Below are positions 1 through 7,015 of a stretch of DNA of 7,194 nucleotides, one piece after another. The DNA lies in the NCBI GenBank assembly GCA_007130545.1, contig SLSG01000257.1, forward strand, positions 1-7,194, given 5' to 3'. Position 1 is the first letter of the stretch. The number at the start of each line of letters is the position of its first letter. The position numbers were made by a program, and so were the translations under genes. The notes beneath the pieces were generated by a model, which saw only the letters and a program-made list of their open reading frames with translations, made no database searches and was not told the origin of the DNA. This stretch comes from Bacteroidales bacterium (GTDB lineage Bacteria; Bacteroidota; Bacteroidia; Bacteroidales; UBA7960).

Positions 1-111
1 AGCTGCAACCGCGAAGAGACCATGAAACTGGTGCGGCGGTTCCTGCACTGCGGGTAGTGACTGCGGTTTAAGGGCAGCCAATGATGCGCACCCGGTCCGC
101 ATGGGCCGGGC

Positions 112-223
112 GTGCCGGGCCTCGTTGGGTGTGCCGGCCTCATTGCGCGCGGGCTGGGCCTCATCGCAACGCTGGCGTGCCGGGCCCCGCCGCAGCGCGG
201 ACTAGGCGTGTCGGGCGCCAGCG
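112..223. repeat. Degenerate GC-rich repeat patch
   Basis: Five imperfect copies of a core resembling GTGCCGGGCCTCATYGC begin at about 112, 131, 153, 177 and 208, with unequal spacing of 19, 22, 24 and 31 bases. Copies 1, 2 and 4 are closest to the core. Copy 3 starts GCTGGGCCTCATCGC and copy 5 GTGTCGGGCGCC. I see no copy elsewhere in the window. The patch lies just downstream of the histidine kinase stop codon. It could be a decayed intergenic repeat family or a structured 3' region. The repeat call is by eye and the similarity is partly driven by composition. Confidence 0.4.
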
Positions 224-224
224 T
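169..224 (-). terminator. Possible stem-loop downstream of the kinase gene
   Basis: ACGCTGGCG at 169-177 is the perfect reverse complement of CGCCAGCGT at 216-224. They would form a 9-bp stem around a 38-nt loop. The loop itself contains a smaller CCGC/GCGG pairing (187-190 with 197-200). The stem lies 24 bases past the kinase stop codon on the minus strand, a sensible place for a transcript end. There is no T-tract after the stem and the loop is long for an intrinsic terminator, so the role is a guess. GC-rich DNA readily yields chance stems of this length. Confidence 0.2.
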
Positions 225-247
225 ACCATGCGGGCCATCCCGGCAGA

Positions 248-3200
248 TTAAAGCATCCTCGCCTCACTGGATGTGCCCGGAAAATCCCCGGGATCCAAGA
301 CCGGAAGGGTAAAAGAGAAAATGCTTCCCTGGCCCTCTTCCGAGTGGAATGACACGCTGCCACCCAGATGCTCCACAATGCTTTTTACCATAGACAGCCC
401 CAGGCCTGTCCCACTGGTCTTGGTGGTGAAATTCGGACTGAAAATGTGTTTTTTCAGGTCGTCGGGTATCCCGCATCCGTAATCTTTCACGTCGATGCGA
501 AATTGGTCCCCGCTGCGGCTGCAAAGGATGTCGATCTGGGGGGTCTGGTTTTTGGGGTATGCCTGTATGGCATTGTTTATCAGGTTGTTGAACACCCGTA
601 TTAGCTGGTTCTTGTCCGCATTGACCCACAGCGGAGCCCCACCTTCAGGCAGGTCGGGATTTACGTCCAGCTTTTCCACGTCTTTGTACAGGTCCAGTAT
701 CTCCGGGATAAACTTCCGCAGGTCTATGTGGTTGTTGTTTCCGGAAGGCATTTTTGCAAAGTCGGAAAAAGCCCCGGCAATCACGCTAAGGTTATCAATT
801 TGTTCCACCATTGTACGGGAAAACCTTTCCAGCCGCTCGTCCCAGTCCGGTGCCTTCTCTTTCCACGCTTTTTCAAGGTATTGGATGCTCAGTCGCATCG
901 GGGTCAATGGATTCTTGATCTCATGGGCCACCTGCTTGGCCATTTCCCTCCATGCCGACTCTCGTTCACTCCGGGCCAACAGCTCAGCGCTTGCATCCAG
1001 TTCGTCGATCATGCGGTTGTATTCCTTCACCAGGCTGCCAATCTCGTCGCCCCGGGGCCATTCGATCTTTTGGTTGGCCTTGCCAAGCTGGAGCCGTGAC
1101 AGGTTTTCGCGGATCAGGTGCAGGGGCTGGGTCACAAAGTTCGAGATGAACAGGGCAAGCAGGATGGCAAGCACCAGCAGGAGCAGGTATATGTTGATGA
1201 AAGCCACCAGGAAGTAAGACAATTCATTGCGGAGTTCCCCTTCTTTTGCAAAATACGGCAGGTTGATATACCCTATCAGCTCATGGTAATGATTGGTCAG
1301 TGGGATGTAGGCAGATAGGTATTCCAGCTTCCCTATCTGTTCGGTATGCACGTACTGGTTGCGGCGCTGGTCGCGCAGCCGGGCAAGGGCAAGGGGGTTC
1401 ATGCGGGTGCTGATCAGTCCTTCCTCGAACAGTTTCGGGCGGCTGGAGGCCAGCAATCTGCCACCGGTGTCATAGAGGTTCACGTCGGTATAAAAGATGT
1501 TGAGCTGCCTGAGCAACATGTCTGACAGAAATGGCTCCAGAGACCGGTCAAGTTCATACACATTGGCCATGGCCAGGGAGAACTCCATTTCGCTTACCAC
1601 ACTGTGGGCCTTCTCATTCAGGAACGCCAGGTTCTTGTCCTGTGAAATATTGAGTATGAACCATGCCGAAGCCCCTCCAATGGCCAGAACCGATACCACC
1701 ACAATGCTGATCATCGACACCTGTACCCTGCGCTTGAAATTCAGCCGCACAAGGTCGGATGCGGGCCGGTCGCTGGTCATCATCCAAAAGACGGCGATCA
1801 GCACAAAAAACAACACAAACAAATAGGAAAAAGGGGCGATGCGTTCCAGCAGGGTTTCCCTGGGCCGACTGATAACGATCTCGGTGTTGTCGTCCTTACG
1901 AAACACCAGGTGCCGGAAACCATCCAGTGTGAACGGGGTGAATTCTTCATGAAATTCGCCATATGCAGAAATGTCGGCACTGTAGTTATACGGTCCGAAC
2001 TTATTGATCAATTGTCCGTCTTTATAGGTCGCATGTGAAAAGTTTACCAGGTCGCGGTTCAGGTCCACCCGGTCATCGATCAGCAGCTCTGGAAATCCAA
2101 GGTCGCGGGCAATAAATTTGGAGTCGAACTCAATGTAAACGTAATACGTGGTTTCCTCCTCCTCCAGGCGCATAGGAACCGGCACCTGGGTTATATAGCT
2201 GTTGCGGCCGGTATTGTTGTCCAGATAAATGAACCGCTCGCTGATCGTCGGTTTTCCGAAAGAATCGATATAGTCCCCGAAAAACCAGCTACATTCCACC
2301 TCGATGTTGGAAGGGATAATCAGAAGCGGGTCTCCCGGCCTGCAAACGGTGATTTGAAGATCGTATTTGGCCCAGAAATCATAAAAATAGTGGTGCTGAA
2401 GGTAGCGGTAAATGGCCATTGTATTTCCGGGATCCGTGCGTACCAGGTTGCGAAGCTGGTTGTCGTTGAACAGGGCCTGCTCCATTTCCAGGAAAAGGAA
2501 TTCTGCCACAGGGTCCTGTTCGGATGAAAGCTGCAGGGCCAGGGTTTTGCGTTTTTCCAGGTCTTTCTCCCGGTTAAACTGGTAGAGCGCAAAGGTGCTG
2601 ACCATGCTGAACAGGAAAAGGGAGACCACCAGGGCGGTAAAGTTGGCCTGGGGGGACTCGCTTTTGCGTTCCATTTCGAAAACCAGGATCGAAATAAAAA
2701 ACAGCACCCAGTGAAGCGGTGCGGCACCCCAGGCTGCCCAATGCCAGAGCCCGAACACCAAAAAAGACACCAGGTAGATACCCCAGAACCGCCACTTATC
2801 CCCTATAAGCTTGAACGCCAGCCTGAAAAGAACAACGCTCAGGAAAAAGAAGGAAAAGAAAATACATCCGATGATCAGGAAACCAACCAGGCTGTAAATA
2901 TCCAGGTTAAAAATAAAGTTCACGTCAAGGTTGAGACTGGAGTTAAACACCAGTCCGCTAATCAACGAAACCGCCAGGCTGCAAACCAGGTAAATAATCC
3001 CGAAAAGGCCTGCGCCAATCAGCCTTCTCCACAATTTTCCCTCCCCTGTCTGTATGGAGATCTGTTTCAGATTGGTGTAAAGAAAGAATGAAATGACACT
3101 AAAAAACAACACATGAAGAAAAAGATCCCCGAGGGAGGGCAGCACCGAGGAAGTGGCATACAGGGCCGGCGAAAAAAGCTTTCCCGCGTAGAATACCGAA

Positions 3201-4006
3201 GGGATATCCAGGGCGAATGAGATCAGCCGCAGGATACCCATCACCGAAGCGAAGCCCAGTATGGCCAGGGTCTTTTTGCCCGACAGGAACAGCCTGGTAA
3301 AGAAGCGAAAGTTGATAAAAATCAGGATGAGGAGTCCGGCTACAGCCATCAAAATGGATACTGCCTGAATGGGCGGTGAAATCTCGGTGAGCCCCGTTTC
3401 CCTTCTGAGAACCAATGAAAAGGCATACTCCCCGTCCCTGTCCACTACCGAAAAACCCTCCTCTGGTTTGCCCGACAGAAAAAAGAGGCCTTCCGGCATT
3501 TGAAGTCCGTCAACAAACCTGTTAATCAAAAACCGGTTTTCATACCTGAAACTGGTCTTCAGTGTCGTGAAAACGTAATGGGTCAGGTGGTCCTGCGTTG
3601 ATTTACGGAAAAAATACCACCCATTTTGAAGGTGGAGCAAACCTTTCCCTTCCCGCGGAAGGTCCTCCTCCAGAATGGGGATGGCGTTGTTCGACCAAAA
3701 CACAAGGGAGTCGCCCCTGCTAAGCATGAACACTTTTCCCGTTTCATGGAAGTATCCTTCCAGCTCATTCAAAAAAGCAGGGTCAGCGAAAACATTCTCT
3801 GGTTGTTGGGTATGGCTCTTTATAAAGTCTTCGAGGGCAAGAAGAAGGCGTTCATCCTTCTTCAGGAATGCTTCCTGAAAGTCGCTTACATGTCGATCCA
3901 CCTTGATTTCCCTGTCGCGCAACAAATAGAATACACCTGAAAGGCTCAGGCATAACAAAGCGACAAAAAGCATTTTCAGGTAGTTCCTGTAACGCAACTG
4001 TTCCAT
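248..4006 (-). CDS. Large NtrY-like membrane sensor histidine kinase
   Basis: Sensor kinase that should autophosphorylate on His and pass the phosphate to an unseen response regulator. The 1252-residue product starts at ATG and is far longer than a typical sensor kinase. By hydrophobicity I count 12 membrane segments: about 11-29, 213-235, 245-267, 290-312, 327-353, 370-399, 405-425, 428-446, 455-475, 723-743, 762-787 and 928-957. With the N-terminus inside, basic loops fall in the cytoplasm and three large regions fall outside: 30-212, 476-722 and 788-927. The last resembles a Cache/PAS-type sensor. HAMP follows at about 958-1008, then HisKA with AHEIKNPLTP (phospho-acceptor H1028). The ATPase domain has an N box (N1140-N1144), G1 DYGCGIP (1175-1181), F box IFSPNFTTK and G2 GTGLGL (1199-1204). 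All catalytic motifs look intact. The WREMAKQVAHEIKNPLTP pattern is NtrY-like. It has no receiver domain, and no regulator gene is nearby. The stimulus is unknown. It begins 38 nt after the methyltransferase. Confidence 0.93.
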   Translation of the reverse strand: MEQLRYRNYLKMLFVALLCLSLSGVFYLLRDREIKVDRHVSDFQEAFLKKDERLLLALEDFIKSHTQQPENVFADPAFLNELEGYFHETGKVFMLSRGDSLVFWSNNAIPILEEDLPREGKGLLHLQNGWYFFRKSTQDHLTHYVFTTLKTSFRYENRFLINRFVDGLQMPEGLFFLSGKPEEGFSVVDRDGEYAFSLVLRRETGLTEISPPIQAVSILMAVAGLLILIFINFRFFTRLFLSGKKTLAILGFASVMGILRLISFALDIPSVFYAGKLFSPALYATSSVLPSLGDLFLHVLFFSVISFFLYTNLKQISIQTGEGKLWRRLIGAGLFGIIYLVCSLAVSLISGLVFNSSLNLDVNFIFNLDIYSLVGFLIIGCIFFSFFFLSVVLFRLAFKLIGDKWRFWGIYLVSFLVFGLWHWAAWGAAPLHWVLFFISILVFEMERKSESPQANFTALVVSLFLFSMVSTFALYQFNREKDLEKRKTLALQLSSEQDPVAEFLFLEMEQALFNDNQLRNLVRTDPGNTMAIYRYLQHHYFYDFWAKYDLQITVCRPGDPLLIIPSNIEVECSWFFGDYIDSFGKPTISERFIYLDNNTGRNSYITQVPVPMRLEEEETTYYVYIEFDSKFIARDLGFPELLIDDRVDLNRDLVNFSHATYKDGQLINKFGPYNYSADISAYGEFHEEFTPFTLDGFRHLVFRKDDNTEIVISRPRETLLERIAPFSYLFVLFFVLIAVFWMMTSDRPASDLVRLNFKRRVQVSMISIVVVSVLAIGGASAWFILNISQDKNLAFLNEKAHSVVSEMEFSLAMANVYELDRSLEPFLSDMLLRQLNIFYTDVNLYDTGGRLLASSRPKLFEEGLISTRMNPLALARLRDQRRNQYVHTEQIGKLEYLSAYIPLTNHYHELIGYINLPYFAKEGELRNELSYFLVAFINIYLLLLVLAILLALFISNFVTQPLHLIRENLSRLQLGKANQKIEWPRGDEIGSLVKEYNRMIDELDASAELLARSERESAWREMAKQVAHEIKNPLTPMRLSIQYLEKAWKEKAPDWDERLERFSRTMVEQIDNLSVIAGAFSDFAKMPSGNNNHIDLRKFIPEILDLYKDVEKLDVNPDLPEGGAPLWVNADKNQLIRVFNNLINNAIQAYPKNQTPQIDILCSRSGDQFRIDVKDYGCGIPDDLKKHIFSPNFTTKTSGTGLGLSMVKSIVEHLGGSVSFHSEEGQGSIFSFTLPVLDPGDFPGTSSEARML

Positions 4007-4044
4007 TCGCTAATTTACGGAATTCGGGACAAAGACTGCAAATG

Positions 4045-5079
4045 TCAGGCCAATTTGCCTTTTTGAAAGACAAACATTTCGCTTGACCATGGCTTCTGCC
4101 GGGACATGGCGTACAGGTTGGATATCATTCCGATTGTCAAGGCCCTGGCCTGCCGCAGTCCGACAGGCAATTTCCCCATCTGTTTCTCTGAAAGCAGGGA
4201 CACATACAAGCTGTCAAAGGGCAGCCCTTTTCGGGAAAGCAGCCGGAACCCACGCGTCCCCAATGCGTTTTGCAGGGTTTTGCGGTTGAAATGATAGAGG
4301 TGGCGGGGAAGGTCGTATGCCGCCCAGCCCTCTCCGTAGAAACCGGCATCAAAGGCGGAGTGAACAGGCACTGCAATAATAAGGAAACCGCCTGGCACAA
4401 GTAAACGCCGGTACAATTCCAGGTTGCTTCCAAGTTCATGGATATGTTCCAGCACATGCCACAAGGTAATCCCGTCAAGACACTGGTCGGGCAGGTCCTT
4501 CAGGCTGTCATCCTTCCCTGACACATTGAGGTTTTTGTTCTGGGCGATCTTTCTTGCCGATTCCTGGGGTTCGTATCCGCGGACCTTGTATCCTTTGCTT
4601 TGAAGGACTTCCAAAAAGGCCCCGGTTCCACACCCAATATCCATCACCTCTCCTCCCGGCTTTATGTACCGCCTTAACAACCGAATCTTTTTCTGAATCA
4701 TCAGGCGCCGGACCAATTGGTATGCCCATTCCAGGGGGGACCGCGCCTCCCCGGCATGCGAGATATAGGCTTCGCTTAAATAGTAGTCCCTGATTTTCAA
4801 GGGTTTAGGCCTTGGGTTGGTGTATTGCAAGTCACAAGACGGGCATTGTTCCACGTGAAACACTTCTTCAGACACAAGGTAGTCTTGTGCTGACAATACG
4901 ATTTTTCTCTCCCCTTCCGACCCGCAGAGGGGACATGCATTTAACAACTCCTGTTCGAATAGCAGTCCAGGCTTCTCCTTATTTGCAGTTCTTGCTATCC
5001 CTTTGTTTTGTTTCACGTGAAACTTTTTCGGTTTATGTTGGTATTGGTTATTGGTTGTTGGGTGTTGGCTGTTGGACAT
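4045..5079 (-). CDS. Zinc-ribbon class I SAM-dependent methyltransferase
   Basis: Predicted cytoplasmic SAM-dependent methyltransferase of the Methyltransf_23 kind; substrate unknown. Numbering from ATG 5079 (344 residues), CPLCG at 49-53 and CPSC at 79-82 form a Cys4 zinc ribbon. Motif I, VMDIGCGTGAFL (145-156), binds SAM, the acidic end of strand 2 is in GYEP (E170), and LWHVLEHI (206-213) is the post-motif typical of the family. LVPGGFLIIAVP and DLPRHLYHF (256-264) complete the fold. The start is uncertain. The frame is open to a TTG at 5112, only 8 nt from the mnmG stop. ATG 5079 lies inside a heptamer repeat. Related proteins, as I recall them, begin close to the first CPLCG, which would place the start after residue 30. 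An AAGGAG lies 9 nt before an in-frame CTG at 4965, but CTG starts are rare. The gene contains one certain parS site and a second near its 5' end. It ends 38 nt before the kinase gene and probably shares a transcript with mnmG. Confidence 0.88.
   Translation of the reverse strand: MSNSQHPTTNNQYQHKPKKFHVKQNKGIARTANKEKPGLLFEQELLNACPLCGSEGERKIVLSAQDYLVSEEVFHVEQCPSCDLQYTNPRPKPLKIRDYYLSEAYISHAGEARSPLEWAYQLVRRLMIQKKIRLLRRYIKPGGEVMDIGCGTGAFLEVLQSKGYKVRGYEPQESARKIAQNKNLNVSGKDDSLKDLPDQCLDGITLWHVLEHIHELGSNLELYRRLLVPGGFLIIAVPVHSAFDAGFYGEGWAAYDLPRHLYHFNRKTLQNALGTRGFRLLSRKGLPFDSLYVSLLSEKQMGKLPVGLRQARALTIGMISNLYAMSRQKPWSSEMFVFQKGKLA
4847..4862. other. parS centromere site (exact consensus)
   Basis: The 16 bases TGTTCCACGTGAAACA agree at every position with the ParB/Spo0J-binding parS consensus TGTTNCACGTGAAACA, with C at the free position as in Bacillus subtilis. 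ParB binds such sites as a clamp, spreads along the flanking DNA and, with ParA and SMC, organises and segregates the origin region. The site lies within the methyltransferase coding sequence, where it is read as V-F-H-V-E-Q just before the second Cys pair of the zinc ribbon. parS inside a gene has precedent, for example within spo0J of B. subtilis. ParA and ParB must be encoded elsewhere. Confidence 0.88.
5009..5024. other. Second parS centromere site (one mismatch)
   Basis: TGTTTCACGTGAAACT matches the parS consensus at all but the last base. Its inner 14 bases (5010-5023, GTTTCACGTGAAAC) form a perfect palindrome. It lies 162 bp from the exact parS copy, so two ParB-loading sites are close together. 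If the methyltransferase starts at 5079 or 5112, the site is coding and is read as K-F-H-V-K-Q. If the true start is further in, the site is in the mnmG-methyltransferase spacer. Confidence 0.82.
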
Positions 5080-5103
5080 TGGCTGTTGGACATTGGGTGT
5101 TGC
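5038..5103. repeat. Heptamer TTGGNNN repeat array
   Basis: Nine TTGG words occur in phase with a 7-bp period: 5044, 5051, 5058, 5065, 5072, 5079, 5086 and 5093, plus a first one at 5038 that is one base short. A decayed tenth unit (TTGC) is at 5100. The variable triplets are TTA, TTG, GTG, CTG, ACA, CTG, ACA, GTG. CTGTTGGACATTGG is a perfect 14-bp tandem duplication at 5069-5082 and 5083-5096. On the minus strand the units read as CCAANNN, a pattern known from Bacteroidota spacers and similar in kind to the STRR heptamers of cyanobacteria. Translated, it gives the Gln/Asn/Pro/Thr-rich segment at the methyltransferase N-terminus, which looks like spacer DNA that happens to be open. Confidence 0.85.
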
Positions 5104-5120
5104 TGGGCACAAACCATATC

Positions 5121-6998
5121 TTACCGTCCCAGTTGTACAAGCAAAATAGAAATATCTGCCGGGGTTATCCCGCTGATCCTTGCGGCTTGTCCGATGCTAC
5201 GCGGTTTTACTTCCAGCAGTTTTTCGCGGGCTTCATGACTCAGCGCCTTCAGGCCCATGTAATCAAGGTCCTCTTTTAGTGTAATGTCTTCCAGCCGGGA
5301 AATCTTTTCGGCATTTTCTTTTTCCTTCTCCAAATAGCCGGCATATTTAACCAGTATCTCGGCCGACTCTTTGGATTCTTCAAAGACAGGTTCTCCTGAA
5401 AAATGATTGACTTCCTGTTTCAAGGAGGTCAAATGGGCTATCATTCCCTCAAGGCTGACCTGTGGTCTTAGCAGTAAGTTTCCCATACGGGTATTTCGTT
5501 CAATGGGAGCGGTATCTACAGATACCAGGTACTCATTGATCTCATCAGGACGGGCATTGGTTTTTTCAATAAATCCAATTATTTCCTGAATGATTTTTTC
5601 CTTTAGTTCGAGGCGGTCCATTCGTTCCCTGCCGACCAGTCCCAGGGCAAACCCATGCGGGCTAAGGCGGCTGTCTGCATTGTCCTGCCTGAGAAGTATG
5701 CGGAATTCAGCCCGGCTGGTAAACATCCGGTATGGTTCATTGGTGCCTTTTGTTACCAGGTCATCAATTAAAACGCCGATATAGGCCTCGTGTCTTTTTA
5801 ATACAAAAGGCTCTTTTTCGTTCAGTTTCAGGTGGGCATTGATTCCGGCCATCAGGCCCTGCCCGGCGGCTTCCTCATAACCTGTGGTGCCGTTGACCTG
5901 TCCGGCAAGAAAAAGGTTTTCCACCAATTTTGACTCAAGGGAGAAGTGCAGTTGCTGGGGGGGGAAAAAATCATATTCAATGGCGTAGCCTGGCTTGATA
6001 ATCCGCGCATTCTTAAAGCCAGGCACTTCCTTTAGGGCGCGGAACTGAACGTCTTCCGCCAGGCTGGACGAAAATCCATTTACATAGTATTCTATGCTAT
6101 TCCAGCCCTCAGGCTCTATAAACAACTGATGCCGCTCCCTCGTGGCAAACCTGTCAATTTTGTCCTCAATTGACGGACAATAACGCGGTCCGCTTCCCTG
6201 TATCCTGCCTGTAAACATCGGGCTATCTTCAAATCCCTCACGCAGAATATCATGGGTTCTTTCATTGGTGTAAGTCAGATAGCAGCTAAGTTGTCGTTTA
6301 AGCCGGGGCGTTTCCAGAAAGGAAAACCTTCCGGGATGCTCATCCCCTTTCTGTTCAGTCATTACAGAAAAATCAATGGAGCGCCCATCGACCCGGACCG
6401 GCGTGCCGGTCTTCAGCCGTGCGCTCTTCATCCCAAATTCCTTCAAATTGCCCGTCAGTCCCTGAGAACTGGCTTCTCCAAGTCTGCCCCCGGAAAAAGA
6501 TTTGGGGCCGATATGTATCTGTCCATTTAAAAAGGTCCCACTGGTGATGATGACTGTTTTACACTGAATATCAATGCCATAGCCTGTCCTGACCCCGCAA
6601 ATCCGCCCTTTTTCCACAAGCACCTCTTTCACGGTGTCCTGCCAAAAATGCAGGTTGGGAATGGATTCCAGTATTGCGCGCCATTTCAGGGAAAACAGGT
6701 TGCGGTCGCTTTGTGCACGCGGACTCCACATGGCCGGACCTTTACTGCGGTTAAGCATTCTGAACTGCACCATCGTATGGTCGGTCACAATGCCTGAAAA
6801 CCCACCCAGCGCATCAATCTCCCGCACGATCTGGCCCTTGGCGATGCCGCCCATTGCCGGGTTGCAGGACATCTGGGCAATGGCGCCCATGTTCATGGTA
6901 ACCAGCAGTACCTCAGAGCCTAGCCGGGCAGCAGCAGCCGCTGCTTCACAGCCAGCATGTCCACCTCCGACCACGACGACATCGTAGTTACCTAACAT
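5121..6998 (-). CDS. mnmG: tRNA uridine-5-carboxymethylaminomethyl modification enzyme MnmG
   Basis: FAD-dependent subunit of the MnmE-MnmG complex. It uses methylene-tetrahydrofolate to install the (carboxymethyl)aminomethyl group on wobble uridine 34 of tRNAs reading split codon boxes, in the cytoplasm. From ATG 6998 the product is 625 residues, normal for the long form of the family. The FAD Rossmann motif VVGGGHAGCEAA is at 9-20. SCNPAMGG (44-51) carries conserved C45 and GPRYCPSIEDK (270-280) carries C274, equivalent to the two functional cysteines C47 and C277 of the E. coli enzyme. AGQVNGTTGYEEAAGQG (365-381) is the second GidA signature. The C-terminal helical domain with YMGLKALSHEAREKL and RISGITPADISILL, which contacts MnmE and tRNA, is complete. 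A TTG two codons upstream (7004) is also in frame, but ATG fits better and gives the usual short lead-in to the FAD motif. It begins 17 nt after the ybeY stop. No lesion is seen. Confidence 0.98.
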   Translation of the reverse strand: MLGNYDVVVVGGGHAGCEAAAAAARLGSEVLLVTMNMGAIAQMSCNPAMGGIAKGQIVREIDALGGFSGIVTDHTMVQFRMLNRSKGPAMWSPRAQSDRNLFSLKWRAILESIPNLHFWQDTVKEVLVEKGRICGVRTGYGIDIQCKTVIITSGTFLNGQIHIGPKSFSGGRLGEASSQGLTGNLKEFGMKSARLKTGTPVRVDGRSIDFSVMTEQKGDEHPGRFSFLETPRLKRQLSCYLTYTNERTHDILREGFEDSPMFTGRIQGSGPRYCPSIEDKIDRFATRERHQLFIEPEGWNSIEYYVNGFSSSLAEDVQFRALKEVPGFKNARIIKPGYAIEYDFFPPQQLHFSLESKLVENLFLAGQVNGTTGYEEAAGQGLMAGINAHLKLNEKEPFVLKRHEAYIGVLIDDLVTKGTNEPYRMFTSRAEFRILLRQDNADSRLSPHGFALGLVGRERMDRLELKEKIIQEIIGFIEKTNARPDEINEYLVSVDTAPIERNTRMGNLLLRPQVSLEGMIAHLTSLKQEVNHFSGEPVFEESKESAEILVKYAGYLEKEKENAEKISRLEDITLKEDLDYMGLKALSHEAREKLLEVKPRSIGQAARISGITPADISILLVQLGR

Positions 6999-7015
6999 AT
7001 TCAAATACTTATGTT

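Larger units (their letters stand above)
1..247. other. Left-end non-coding stretch, no supported gene
   Basis: I can support no gene here. One plus-strand frame is open from the left edge to a TAG at 55-57. It gives 18 residues ending ...RRFLHCG, which could be the tail of a gene convergent with the histidine kinase, but it is too short to recognise and other frames are also open. From about position 85 to 245 the DNA is markedly richer in G and C than the coding regions to the right, with repeated GTGCCGGGCC-like words and one 9-bp inverted repeat (described separately). An ATG-started open frame at 112-312 runs through this patch. Its Gly/Ala/Arg-rich product looks like an artefact of base composition. 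The stretch most likely holds the 3' end of the kinase transcript. Confidence 0.5.

Noticed and set aside
1..57. Plus-strand open frame from the left edge ending at TAG (18 residues, ...RRFLHCG)
   Set aside because: Too short to recognise, and other frames are also open there. It may be the tail of a convergent gene, but nothing in the sequence proves it.
112..312. Plus-strand 66-residue open frame in the GC-rich patch
   Set aside because: It overlaps the kinase 3' end on the opposite strand, has a low-complexity Gly/Ala/Arg/Pro composition and shows no recognisable motif.
672..687. Third parS-like word (TTTTCCACGTCTTTGT)
   Set aside because: Only the left half resembles parS. The right half does not continue the palindrome, so it is a chance half-site.
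495..1217. 240-residue plus-strand frame opposite the kinase
   Set aside because: It is the antisense of the HAMP/HisKA/ATPase region, whose motifs are intact on the minus strand. The Ser/Arg-rich product is typical of a shadow frame.
5009..5024. CACGTG palindrome as a transcription-factor operator
   Set aside because: The match extends over essentially the full 16-bp parS consensus and recurs at 4847-4862, which fits ParB binding much better than a generic operator.
5038..5103. CRISPR-like array
   Set aside because: The units are only 7 bp with no spacers of CRISPR length and no cas genes; it is a simple heptamer tandem repeat.
4812..5279. 155-residue plus-strand frame spanning the mnmG-methyltransferase junction
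   Set aside because: It runs antisense through the mnmG end, heptamer array and methyltransferase start, and its product is low-complexity with no family resemblance.
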